Of a stretch of DNA of 64,000 nt, positions 46,441-58,125 are shown one piece after another. The stretch comes from Chrysoperla carnea (lineage: Eukaryota > Arthropoda > Insecta > Neuroptera > Chrysopidae). The stretch covers positions 65,574,181 to 65,638,180 of the forward strand of contig NC_058340.1 of NCBI RefSeq assembly GCF_905475395.1, read 5' to 3'. Position 1 is the first letter of the stretch; each line of letters begins with the position of its first letter. The translations under genes were made by a program, and so were the position numbers. The notes beneath the pieces are model-generated. The model did no database searches and had not been told where the DNA came from. It saw only the letters and a list, made by a program, of their open reading frames with translations.

Positions 46441-48835
46441 ATAGAACGCGGTTTGTATTCAATCCTTTGGGATCTACCTCTTTTGGACATGTACTTCAAC
46501 TGTACAGTTTTCCTTGCGGTTTCTATTTCAAAATCTTTCTACAGGCTTTATTCAGCTTTATCATCAGTTCTGAATTATACCGTTTTTCCATTCAAGTGGC
46601 AATATATTATCTGCTGTTCACGAAAAAAGAACCTTTTCTCATATTCAAGAAAATAGCCCCACTTTTGTGTTCACTTTGGCAATCCATCACACTCAATGCA
46701 CAAACTACTATTAAGCTTGTAAATGTTTTGAATTGCTATTAGATTTACTACTATCAATTCGTTTGAATCATCCAGTAAATCATGGTATTCCTCAGACTTG
46801 AGTGTATATGAAAAGCTATTAAATAATGAATATGTATTTTTTCAAGTACCACAAAAAACTACACAAAGTTAATTCACTTTTTTTTCTTCATCTTTTTAAA
46901 TATTTATTTTTAATTTTTTTATATGTTGTTAATCTTCATCTAACAACACATAGCGTCATCATTGATGTATCTGAGAAAAAAATTCTTGTTCACGTATAAA
47001 ATTTACTAATTTTAAATTAATTAATGGACAATAGATTTCATATTTGAGGAAAAAAAAATTCATTTTTAACTAAAAAAAAAAAGAATTTATTTTTATATGA
47101 TATAAGTTTGTCTGGGAATTATTTGATATTTAACAAGAATTTCATGTATTTCTCTACGAACAAATCTTTACTTTCTTAGAATTCTTCTAGAGTTCTTTTT
47201 TACTATCATTTTTACACTTTTTATAGAAAAATATAAAAAAGTGTTTTATCTCTAAAATTTTAACGAATTAATCTGTTTAGAAATTGAATTAGGTGCAGCG
47301 TAATTCTTATGTGTAATTAATTTAAAAAAATGGGTATTTGTAGTTTTGAGCTATTGATTGAATAAATTGCTTAGGGATTCAAAAACTATTCGTTCACTCG
47401 TCAAAGATTAATTTAATGATTGGATGCAGAGATATTCGACCCGTCATCAAATGCACCCGATTTTTGAACTGTTTGGGTCAAAATTACCTTATATACCGAG
47501 TTTTATCGAAATTGGAGATCATTAAAATTTCTCGATTTTTTGCAATTTTTTTAAGGGTTACCCCTTTAAAATAATCGAGAAAATCGCAAAAATAATTTTT
47601 GTTTAGGAATTTGATGAAACTTGGTGGATGGGTTAATTTTGATCCAAAAAGTATAAAAATCAGGTTAATTTGACGATTTGGATCGATTTTAGCCCGTATC
47701 ACAAAAACTATAATCGTTAAATGAGCTAGATTTTTATATTATTAGGTTCCTAACTGCTCTTAATAATCTAAAGCCACCAAAAATTTATCGAATAAATATT
47801 TTTAAATATCTATTTCAAAAAAAAAAAAAAAAATTATTTTTAAAACTCCCCATAAAAATTCATTCGCTCGAAAATATTTTAATTAGAAATTAAAATCATT
47901 AAAATTTATTAGAATTGTTGATAGACAACGATGAGTTTATATTTATATATATGTTTCCTACAGTTTTTTGACTGTTTCTATTTTTATAATTTTCAATGTA
48001 AGTTATATTGATATATCAAAAATATAACATAAATGCTTGGAATTCGTAGAAAATAGTTAAGTTAAAAATAAAAGTTTTCATGAAAAAGAGCTTGATGTGT
48101 TATACTGTTAGACCATAAATAATGAAAATGTTTTATTTAATTTTCAACTGAATCAGTTATTGTAGAGGAAATGTGGAAATTTAAACTGTGAACTATTTTT
48201 CTAATACTCTTTTTCTTAAGGTAGTCGCTACGCGATTGAAATTTACAGGGTGGACCATTTTAATCTATTAATCCTAATAATTATTTGTAGTTATTCAATC
48301 AAAAAATTACTTAAACACAAGTTGCAGAATTTGATAAGGTATATCATGTTCTGACATTAGATTGAACCTAGTTTTCCAGATTGTATAGTCAATTTAGATC
48401 CTAAATGGTAAGAAATAGAATTACACTTTAAATTAGAAACTTGATCTTCATAAAAAAGAAACATCTTTTACCTAAAATATTTATTCGATAATCCTTAGCT
48501 TTCGAAGGAAATGCGACTTAAAAATATGTCATTATTAGTAATGTAATTTTTAAACAAAAGTTACTAAGGATAACAAAGGTGATTCGCTTATGTTAATAAA
48601 CTTTTAAGTCCAGGTAAAGTTTCAAAATCATTTGAAGATCAAAGTCAAATGACCTTGAAACTACAACTTCAGGTCTAAGTCATGGACACAGGCGAATGTC
48701 CTCTTTTACCCTAAACAACTTTTGGCACAAGCATTTTTCTGTAGGTGGCATGTTTTCGTTCGATTAAATGCAATGATGACATACATTTAAGTCGCACTTC
48801 CTTCGAAAGCTAACGATTTTCTAAAAAATGTTTTA
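46441..48835. other. Intergenic, no gene recognised
   Basis: Overlapping open frames at 46357-46742 are hydrophobic but have no recognisable motif. 47420-47700 carries GATCCAAAAAGTATAAAAAT and TTTGGGTCAAAATTACC, a diverged repeat related to 37440 and 22490. Otherwise AT-rich. Confidence 0.4.
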
Positions 48836-48840
48836 AATAG

Positions 48841-49290
48841 AGATTGCTGGTGAAGATTGGTTGGGGAATTTCCTTAACGTCATCCAGCTCTCTCTATACT
48901 CTATATCTCCTCAAGTTACGAGTTTATTTCGAGTCACATCTTTCAACAAAAACATAGTACAGTTGTTTTTCGATTATCTGAAAATCGTTTACCTACGTTT
49001 AAATCCAAGCCCCGGTGATATTTGGAACGTAGATGAAACAGGGCTGACAATGGTGCACGTTCCTAATAGAGTAATAACTCGCCGTGGCATCAAAACCTTG
49101 GGAAAGTGATTTCCACTGAACGAGGTTTGCTGGTGAAAGTCGCAGTTGCTATCTCGGCGCTCGACAACATGGTCCCTCCGTTCTTCGTTTTCCCACCCGC
49201 CCACTATAAATACCATTTTATAAGGCTCTAATGGTGATGGTAATTCTTCTGAGTGCATGAAGGAGGATAATTTTTTAGTGTTTCTAATCC
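48841..49290 (+). pseudogene. pogo/Tigger-like (DDE_1) transposase fragment
   Basis: Translation gives GEDWLGNFL, then VTSLFRVTSFN, FFDYL, and SPGDIWNVDETGLTMVHVPN with RRGIKTLGK. After a one-base loss at about 49109 it continues VISTERGLLVKVAVA and NMVPPFFVFPPAHY. The NVDETG tract holds the first catalytic Asp of DDE_1 transposases (jerky/Tigger/pogo group), and PPFFVFP is a typical next block. The frameshift, missing second half and no visible terminal repeats make it a dead fragment. A trailing ECMKEDNFLVFL near 49250 fits the same family. Confidence 0.85.
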
Positions 49291-50335
49291 GATTTAACTT
49301 ACCCCAGGTACGGGGTAGATTGACTCGTTTTTCCCATTCTATGAAATCGAGCTTGTAAACTATATTGTAATTAGTAGGGAGAAAATTGGCATTTTTTTTT
49401 TTCAAAGTTTAATAGTGTCACTATCAATAGAATTGCTATTTATAAAAATAAATACTAAAGCAATAAAAATACAAACGTTTAAACTGAAAATTGGTCAAGC
49501 ATCCACGGTTTCCCCTACATCATACTAAAATAAACATATTTATCAGTGTGTATAATAGTTTAGTAGTAAAAAGAATAATAAATTATTAACTTAATATCAG
49601 ATAAAAATTTCTTAGAAACATTATTTTCATATTGCATGTTGCTATATTTTCCGTTCTAAACCTACATACAATGTTTTGAAAAAGGATGAATGAAGAAAGT
49701 TAACAATTTTTATATAGAAAATATATTTTATGTATGTATATAAATAGATTACTATATTTATGTTCACAGAACATAACTAATAATATGTGTTTGATTCGTG
49801 TTCTAAAGGAATTCTATTTCCTTAAAAATAAACTATAAACTTCATTCGACCATTAGTTGCGGCTAAACAAGCATTACATATCGTTGTCGAAAATCGAAAA
49901 TTATTGTGTTCTAAAGTTTAACTCCAAAAATTAGTTTTATTTTTTAATGTTTGTTAAATATTTGTTATTGATTTTATTGAAAAAAAAATATAAGTGTTGT
50001 TTGTTTTTAAGTTTTTTTAAAAGTGTTAAATTTTAATTTAGAAGCCTTAATATTTACAGGCTTTTTTAATTGATGTTTTAATGAAAATTATCGTTTAGTT
50101 TAATTCAAGATTATAGGTAAGTTATTGTTACTTCTTGGTAGTATTTGTATAGCGAAAATTTGACAATAAATTGGGTGAAAATGAATAGTGCTAGTTGCCT
50201 AAATCTCTTAGGAATCTGAAGCTTTGTAATGAATATCGATGACCCAAGTATAAAAAGTATCAAACAACGTTTAATTTGGATATATTGTGTAATATGAAGT
50301 GTAATCGGATGCGGACTAAGATCACATTCTGTGCT
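49291..50335. other. Intergenic, possible non-coding exon
   Basis: AT-rich. A GTTTAATTCAAGATTATAG|GTAAGT donor near 50114 could end a 5' UTR exon, but nothing else supports it. Confidence 0.25.
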
Positions 50336-50338
50336 AAT

Positions 50339-50706
50339 AGGGGTGGACTGACCATATGGGAGTTTGGAAGAATTCCCAATTAGTTGACGTTAGAAAAACG
50401 AAAAAAGAGCCGGTCGGTCCAAAATATCCGAAATGCATTTGAATTTTAAATTATAAATATGTTTTACACTTTTATAAGATCCAAGTAATTTAAGTACTCG
50501 AGTATTGAATTCCCAATTCAAATTTCATTAAATTGCGTATAAAAACTCACTTTCAGAGCCAGTTCAAAAAAAGTGTAATAAATACGGTTGACAAAGATTG
50601 AAGTACTTGGCCGCTTAATTCTTTGCTAAAAGAATTTGTTTCCCTTTTTTTGCACTCTGGACTGAATGAATTCCCGATGGGTTGTTTCCTGCCAGTGTGC
50701 CCCTCT
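50339..50706. mobile_element. hAT-like MITE with AGGGG ends, copy 2
   Basis: The left end TAGGGGTGGACTGACCAT and the right end TGCCAGTGTGCCCCTC are inverted. The left 230 bp match the reverse complement of the element at 7511-7820 (GGGAGTTTG-AGAA, ATTATAAATATGTTTTACAC, AAATTTCATT-AATTG-GTAT). Copy 2 shows the other terminus (CCGATGGGTTGTTTCCTGCC) better than copy 1 does. Confidence 0.7.
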
Positions 50707-51990
50707 GAGCTAGGCTCATTTTAGCCCATTCTTTAAATCAAGAATACAATGGTTAAATTTTTTTAAATTTTGATTATCTTTCTGATGGTTTTGAGATAAA
50801 CTTTTGGTTAAAAATAAAACACGCACTGTTTTAACGGAAATTGTAATTGACCCTAATCATTAATATTTGTGGGTTATTTTTGGAACAATTTAAGAGTAAT
50901 TCTTTAGGTCAAACTGATCTGGATCGAAATGCGTTGAATCGAGAACAGGTTTTTGATATTGCTGAGTTTGGTATTAACGGTTTCGCAGGTATTTAGCTTA
51001 TATTTAAATTAATGTTCATTTAATTTGTACAATGTTTCAAAAATTATTGTATCTTTTTCAAATGCTTAGAAAAAACGTTATAGACAATAAGTTTCAAATC
51101 TTTACTATTGCCTCTACCAAAGTGGAAATGATAATCGTTGAATGCCATATTTATTGTAGAAAGGGTCTAGCCGTATAAGCATATGAAAACTGCACCAGCG
51201 CCTGATGAAGAGTTCTTGCCTTGTTTTTATTGTTTTTCATCTAAAATAGCCATACACTTGATCTCACACTCCTAACCCCCATAGTAAGGGAGTAATAGGG
51301 GTAACAACCCTTAACGAAAAAGTTTTTTTTCTCAGTACCTATTGAAGATATCTTCATGAAATTGAAACTGTACATGACTATAGACAAACTAAATATTATA
51401 TATTTTTTTTAGAATTTTTGCATCATTATAAACTGTAAAAAACGAGAAGTATATTTTTTGGGGGTGGATTTTTATAACAACCCCCAGAGTGACACCTACC
51501 AAAAAAATATATTTTATTTGTTAGTTAGTTGGCTATTACATGCTCAAGTTACAAAAGGATCGAATTGGTGGAACATGGTTAAAAAAAATAAAAATTAATT
51601 ACAGATGCATGCATATATGCACATATTATAAATCAATTTTTACCATAAATATGTAAACGTCTTTGCACTGTTTCAATTTTTTGCATTTGTTTCTTTGCAT
51701 TTGTTTGGGCGATTTTCGAACAGCGTGTTATAGACTCGTTACAATGTTATATTGAACTATAATTATACATAGTGAAATAGTGAACATGTATTGATTTCTT
51801 CATTTTCATGCAAGTTTTGTCAAGCTATAAGAAGTTAACTAGTGAGTCAAAACATAAGTGGCAAGCGACGTATAAGTATATTTAGGCAAAAGAAAATTGT
51901 TTTTTGTTAGGTATTTTGCGAGAGTTTTAAATATCAATTGTGTATTAAGTGCGTTTCAGTTTTTCATGATAACAATTGTGAGCAGAAATA

Positions 51991-53105
51991 ATGGAGAAAA
52001 CAATTGAACTTAATAAAGATGACTAATATGCTAATTGTAAACTAAGCATCAGAAAAGGCAGTCAAAAATTAAAACGTATTATTATAAATGAGGATTTAGA
52101 TCGATATCAACCTTATTGTAAAAATACTTTACATATTGGATCCGTATTTTGTTGCAAATGTAGGCTGATAATATATAGAGTTGCGAAACCGACTACGTCT
52201 ACTAACAGTGGTGATCGTGATGAAAATGAAAGTTACGGCAGTGTTTTGGATGATCCAAACTTTCAAGTGTTTTGACGCAGTAGTTCACGTCAAGAAGAAT
52301 ATTCAGAGTTTCAAATCAAAAGAGTTAAAACAACACATATTTACTGTAAAGCAGGATTCGAGGATATATATCAGTGGATATATATCATGATATATATCCG
52401 ATATATATCAAATGATTATTTATGATATATATCAATACAAACAAGATTTAAAAATCCCCAAATGTAAATGGAGTTCGAGTAGAGTTAAAACATATTCCCT
52501 AATATGTTCTAATCCATAAATGGCAACACTTCTGCCGGCATTAATGGCGTCAGTCGTGTAACTTGTAATTATAGAATATAACCGTTTATTCTATAAATGT
52601 AAATATCAAACTTTTGATATATATCGGATATATATCATAAATATCCGATATTTTGATATTTATAATAAATATCGGATATTTTCGAACCCTACTGTAAAGT
52701 ATGTGAATCTAAAAAGAATCTTACTAGTGTGCCTTTAGATGCTCGCCTGCAAGCATTTATTAAACGAAGAATTTTTTTTCCAAAAGGAAACAGATGTTGC
52801 CAAAACCATTTGATAAAAAAACGGTTTTTTGACGATGATTTACACTTGTTACGAGTTTATTCTTACCATAATTAATTAGAAAAAGGCGAAGTTTCCCAAC
52901 TTTTAATATTTTAGCTAATAATGATGGTTTAACACTACTCAATAGAGTTGACGGATTTGGTGTTTCTGAAGAAGAAATATTTACATGCACAGGTCTTGAA
53001 TGGGGAAATATTATTCGATTAAAGGGAATGCTTCCTAGAATGAGAGATAGTGATGAACGAACGGCATTGCAAGCATTGGTAGTCTTTTTAGTTAAATTCA
53101 GAACT
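51991..53105 (+). pseudogene. Harbinger/ISL2EU-like transposase N-terminal remnant
   Basis: From ATG at 51991 one frame continues, with stops at 52024 (TAA) and 52274 (TGA), to THIYCK at 52351. After the inserted MITE it resumes as VCESKKNLTSVPLDARLQAF, then a RRIFFPKGNRCCQNHL stretch and FFDDDLHLL, stopping at about 52875. A frame change leads to DGLTLLNRVDGFGVSEEEIF, TGLEWGNI and ALQALVVFLVKFRTG. The CKVC...RCCQNHL arrangement and the LxxFLxKxRTG motif resemble N-termini of insect DDE_Tnp_4 (Harbinger/ISL2EU) transposases. The catalytic part is missing. Confidence 0.65.
52352..52691. mobile_element. hAT-type MITE nested in the transposase remnant
   Basis: The element begins CAGGATTCGA and ends TCGAACCCTA, and is flanked by a perfect 8-bp duplication CTGTAAAG (52344-52351 and 52692-52699), the target size of hAT elements. 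The interior near both ends is built of palindromic GATATATATC / GGATATTT units, so it folds strongly. Length is 340 bp, with no ORF. Removing the insert and one duplication restores an uninterrupted reading frame through a CKVC motif, which confirms the insertion site. Confidence 0.92.
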
Positions 53106-53575
53106 GGTACTATATCATATAACTACATATATGTAATTGATTTTTATTTTTTTTAACCATGTTCCACCAATTCGATCCTTTTGTAACTTTAGCATGTAAT
53201 AGCTAACTAACTAACAAATAAAATATATTTTTTTGGTAGGTGTCACTTTGGGGGTTGTTATAAAAATCCACCCCCAAAAAATATACTTCTCGTTTTTTAC
53301 AGTTTATAATGACGCAAAAATTCTAAAAAAAATATATAATATTTAGTTTGTCTATAGTCATGTACAGTTTCAATTTCATGAAGATATCTTCAATAGGTAC
53401 TGAGAAAAAAAACTTTTTCGTTAAGGGTTGTTACCCCTATTACTCCCTTACTATGGGGGTTAGGAGTGTGAGATCAAGTGTATGGCTATTTTAGATGATA
53501 AACAATAAAAACAAGACAAGAACTCTTCATCAGGCGCTGGTGCAGTTTTCATATGCTTATACGGCTAGACCCTTT

Positions 53576-54450
53576 ACTTCTGGCTCAGTTTTACCTAAAA
53601 AAAGGTGAAAAATTACTTAAAAAATGTTACACTAAATCACCACAGTTTTATTTAAAGTTTCATTTGAAAATTTGTTTTTATTCTCTTAACGTATTCAATT
53701 CCAATCAAATTTTCAAGAAAAGTACGTTGATCTTACTCCTTAAGAAGTTCATGATCTTATTTTAATATATATAAATGGCATTTAAGAAATTATGTTACGT
53801 CAAACAAAAAATAATATAAAATAAACAAATGTATTTGGCAGGTGTATATCAACGAAAAATTTATTATCGCGTAATTGAGGAAAATGACTTTGACAATATT
53901 ACAAGAAATACCAATTTTGATAAATGAACTCAATTATATCAACCAGTTTTCTTGACATTTTTTATGTCTCCTTAATAGGGTATTATCGTTAGTCAAAAAT
54001 AAATCATGAAATTTGAAAAAAGTTAAAATTTATATAAAAATATACTTAATGATTTCGAGTCATAAAAGCACATTTTTCTTTTAAAATATTAAAATTATAA
54101 ATCGTAATTTTTAAACTTTATATCACGTGATATCTACTGTGATGTCATAGCGGCATGAGTCATAGACCATCAGCTAGTTCAGTGTAGACAGCTGGGTATA
54201 ATATATACATAGATAATAAGTATTTATATTTATTATAATCAGATGTCAAATTTATTTGTGTTACTTCGTATAATGATACCGATATTACGTCATCAAATTG
54301 GATGCTCGCGTTTTTGACAGTTTAAAATTTAATTTAAGTTTTTGGCAAGATAGCGTGTGTATTTTTCCGAAATAAATTTTTGGTGGCTTTTTATTAGTAA
54401 TTTTTCAAAAATAGTGGAATACCCAATTAAAATTAAAATTTTAATAAAAA
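53576..54450. other. Intergenic, no gene seen
   Basis: AT-rich sequence after the long-TIR element. The 70-codon open frame at 53553-53765 begins inside the right inverted repeat and has no recognisable content. Confidence 0.4.
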
Positions 54451-54454
54451 GGGA

Positions 54455-54640
54455 ACTTTTGACGAAAATTAAGAGTAAAATTTTTCGATATGTATTACAG
54501 TTTTTAAAATATTAATGACTAAACATTTAGAGAAAATCACTTATAGAAGAAATAACGCTCAAATGTATACAGTTTCATCAATTTAAATGTCTTTTATGGA
54601 AAAACGAATGCCGCTTGTTATAATTTTCTCTATTGGAAAA
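54455..54640 (+). repeat. Dispersed family B, copy 3
   Basis: AAAATTAAGAGTAAAATTTT, ACATTTAGAGAAAATCACTT and ATGGAAAAACGAATGCCGCT match 21695-21870. The copy lacks the upstream part found in copies 1 and 2. Confidence 0.65.
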
Positions 54641-54939
54641 TATTTTTCATGCTTTTAACCAATGAATATCAGTTTTCCAAATTAATCTTAAGAAAATTAG
54701 CCTTGTTGCATAATAAAGCATACATTGAAAAACATTTCAATATAGGATTAATATGTTTCAAAACATTTCAATATAGGATGAATAAGCTCAAATCTAAAAA
54801 TTTAGCAACGGAAGGGATATTAAAAAATTGATCTGCTTATAAAAGACATTAATGGGAATTTGAGAATAACATATACACGATTTATAAATGGTCCCAAGAA
54901 AACGTGAAACGTAATATTTTGGTCCTGTCCATCGAACGT

Positions 54940-55315
54940 CCTTAGTTTAGGTTAGGTTAGAGTTGCTGTCTTGGAGTGGGACACATTTAGACCATAGGGT
55001 CCGTTGTGATACCGAAAAAGGGTTGGCCCATCCCCGGCCACTACTCTATGAACCATTTGGAGCTGTTTAAGAACAGCAGGAGAGCTTTGACGTCGACGGA
55101 CTTCAGGTTGGGGAGATCGTCAAAGAGAGACTGACTCAAGTAAGTCCATCTCCTCATGACAGGAGCTGAGCAGTGACAGAGAAGATGAGACATTGTCTCC
55201 TTCTCCTCACCACTGTGACAGCTCCTGCAGTAGTTGTGATACACTACCAGGCCCTGGCGTTCAGAATGCCTGCCGCCCAACCAGTGTCCTGTAATAGCCG
55301 CAACGTCCTTAAAAA
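54940..55315 (-). pseudogene. Non-LTR retrotransposon ORF2 3' end
   Basis: On the minus strand an open frame reads DVAAITGHWLGGRHSERQG, then YCRSCHSGEEKETMSHLLCH with C following. This is the CCHC/HxxxC-type region that ends ORF2 in Jockey/R1-type elements (TGH-xLGxH, CRxCxxxxET-HLLCxC). It continues to a stop at 55041. The stretch is richer in G+C than its neighbours. The downstream end is a CTAACCTAACCTAAAC tail near 54945. The 5' part is missing. Confidence 0.8.
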
Positions 55316-55890
55316 TATTCTATAATATTTAAGATTATTATGTTTTCCAAATCGCTGTTCTGTACGAATCAAAATCACTATTAACCCTTGAAGATGTGAC
55401 AATACAGTCGCAATGTATTATTGTTAGTAAATATTCAGTATTTGCATATGCATAAATGTATTTTAACATATAATGTAGGCTTTATATAATTCATCTAAAC
55501 AATTAGCTAAATTTTATGTCAACTTTGCATTAAATAAGACTTACGTAATGCGAAGATAAGTAACAAGACAGTATGAGGTTTCGTACATCACTTTCTTAAC
55601 TTTTACTAAATTTCTTGTGGGGAAAATGAAATATTAGAAAAAATGAGCCAAAATTTCCCTACCAGTTTTAATGCCAATATACGTACGTGAATCAATCATT
55701 GAAAAATCTGTCAATTCAATCATTGTTACAAATGAAAAGTCACTAATTGTTTGATTTTTGAAATATCTGTGATAACGCTATTAAACTTCTTAATTAGCGG
55801 GAGCTTTCTAGACTGATTTTTGTTTCATAATTAGTCTTATTTTAATTGTCCATTTCAGAGATGTTTATACCCCCGATACCCGTCGGAGTA
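55316..55890. other. Intergenic, no gene seen
   Basis: AT-rich, with no repeat or exon recognised. Confidence 0.4.
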
Positions 55891-55897
55891 CCTATGT

Positions 55898-56210
55898 CAG
55901 GCATGGGCAAACGTGGCTTAGAGAAGTCCCTCAGACTTCTGTATCTAAAATACGAGTAAGACAGTGACAACCTAACCAGTGACAACCAAAAACAAGAGTA
56001 AGACAGAGAGACAACATTTTTTTTCTACCTATCTCATTACTATAAGTTACTATAAGAGAAACTGAGATAGGTAAAAGATTCGTATAGCCGTCTCGCTGCC
56101 TCCTCTATGAGCAATGCGGACTTGGATAAAGAGACACACAATAAAGTTTATGGCACACAATAAAGTTATAACGATGGTGACTTCGACTTAAAATAACTCG
56201 CCCATGCCTG
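55898..56210. mobile_element. hAT-like MITE with CAGGCATGGGC ends
   Basis: Ends CAGGCATGGGC and GCCCATGCCTG are perfect inverted repeats. The flanking octamers ACCTATGT and ATTTATGT agree at six of eight bases, a slightly decayed hAT-size target duplication. The interior has a tandem GTGACAACC / GTAAGACAG pattern and no ORF. Length is 313 bp. Confidence 0.8.
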
Positions 56211-56218
56211 ATTTATGT

Positions 56219-57890
56219 TATCTAAAAGTTAGTAATCTTCTTCCATATCTAGCAATGCTCTTTGGCTTGAATCATTACGAAAGAAATATTCTCGATAGCT
56301 TTTATCAAAATGATTTCTCTTAAATAAGCATTATTATTTATAGTAAGCTTATGGTATATTTAATACGGACCATAAATATGCTAGCTAGATCAATAAAAAG
56401 ATAGACATTCGGCGCCAGAAATATGTTATATGTGTTTTCATATCAGTTATCTGTAAAGGTTTCGCTTCGTAATGTGATTCGTGAAGTTATTCTAATTAAG
56501 TGTATCGTTCAAGTTATAAAATTATAATTGGATATAAGTGTTCTAAAAAAGCTTCAAAATTTGTAATTTTGTAAGTGATTTTTTATTAACTTTATAAGTG
56601 AAAATTATTGGCTTTTTTTATGTTTTTTTTTTTTGGAATTGAAAATTCAAAATGTGTTGTATTTTGAATTTGAAAATGTTGAAAACTGTGTTAAAAAAAC
56701 TTTTTGAAATATTGTTAATATCTATTCACACGCTAGCGTGAGATTCTAGCTTTATTAATGAGTGTTGCAGAGTTCTCACAAGTAGCTAAGTTTTTAATAA
56801 TATTATATCAAAAGTGTTTTGTATTTGAAAATCAGTCCAGGGTAATACATATGATTTTTTGTTGTTGGGAAAATGTGTTTGAATCGATTTTCCAAAATAC
56901 GTAAAAACGCTTAAGGAATTGAATCTGGCACTACTTTTTCAAGTTGTGATGCCTAAAATAATTGCTTTTTTTAGAATATTCTTTAGTTTGTAGGTGGAGC
57001 ATTGTTGAAGCTTAGTTTCAATTATTTAATTATTTAATAATTGACTTCAATATTATTGAAGTGAGATTTTCTACAAAACATAATGGGTAGAATTTTTTCT
57101 AATGCGTGTGAGAAATGTTTAAAATCCTTGCTAGCGTGTGTTTAGTCCGTTTTAAGAATGTAAATTTATTCATTTTTAATAATAGTATGAGCAAAATAAT
57201 TGATTAAATGTAAAGTAAGTTGCATAAACACTACAACAACAAAAGGTAATTTGAATTTTTGTTAATGTCTCTTTTCTCTTTAACTTAATTTGAACATTAT
57301 TTTAATAACTCTCCGTAAATCGATTTTAGAGATGAAATAAAAATTTGTTAAAAAGTTTGTTGTAAACTTTAAAAAGTTAATGATTTATTTAGACATTTAG
57401 ACGATAAAACAGATTTCGTGAATATATTATAGGCTAATTTGCATATATAGTGAAGAAACGAACAACTGAATTATCATATTATATGTTCAGTGTAGTCATT
57501 TACATATAGATGGCAACAGTATATTCAAAATATTGTATTGAATATTTGACCTCGAAAACTGACGGTGGGAAATACTAAATGCTACTCATAATATTATCAG
57601 AATTAATAATTTAAAATTAATAACTTCATCACATTTGTTTATTTACATTTCAAAATCTAAACATTTTCTTTTGTGCTAACTTTCCTTCAAAAAATTATAA
57701 AATAATATGCTCTGAAAATAATTTAATTACGCTTCCTATTGTGTGTAGTTTTTATCCCTTTTAGAATTTTGAATTTTTTACGGAGCTTTTAGCCATTTCC
57801 GGACGTCTACATGAGATCTCAACATTTCGATTATATTTTACGATTTAATAAGTTTGCCTATTAAGAATCGATTTTCATACAAGGAGTAGG
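56219..57890. other. Intergenic, no protein-coding gene seen
   Basis: AT-rich. 56455-56580 (GGTTTCGCTTCGTAATGTGA onward) and 57200-57250 (ending AACAAAAG|GTAATT) could be parts of non-coding exons but lack support. Confidence 0.3.
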
Positions 57891-57894
57891 ATAT

Positions 57895-58125
57895 TAAAAA
57901 AATATAAAGAGTGAAATCTAGTGTTCGAATGATTTCGTTACTTTTTTGCTCGAAAGGTTGTGCTCCTTTCACTTTTTATGGGTGTGTTTAGCTTGTATAC
58001 TTGTGTGCTGTTGACAAAGCATATGGTTTGAAACTGACAATAACCTGACGGGCATAGCTCATGTGCAGTACACTACAGTCGTGAGGAGCTGATACACACA
58101 ACTTTTTGTTACATACCGTCACATT
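57895..58125 (+). repeat. Dispersed repeat, copy 2 (first copy at 10.1 kb)
   Basis: It shares GAGTGAAATCTAGTG, CTTGTATACTTGTGTGCT, TTTGAAACTGACAATAA and GGAGCTGATACACACAA with 10090-10345, in the same order and orientation. Confidence 0.7.

Larger units (their letters stand above)
51160..53575 (+). mobile_element. DNA transposon with ~444-bp inverted repeats (Harbinger/ISL2EU-like)
   Basis: Left arm 51160-51603 and right arm 53132-53575 are near-identical inverted copies. Both outer edges read (G)AAAGGGTCTAGCCGTATAAG and the inner edges end AAAAATYAATTACA. TA lies at each outer border. Inside is a decayed transposase N-terminus, interrupted by a hAT-type MITE. The DDE catalytic domain is absent. 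Arms this long and still so alike, around such a decayed interior, are unusual. Family assignment rests on the protein remnant. Confidence 0.85.

Noticed and set aside
46357-46742. Overlapping hydrophobic open frames, considered as a chemoreceptor fragment
   Set aside because: No conserved chemoreceptor C-terminal motif and no splice structure; the reading frame begins inside a family A repeat copy.
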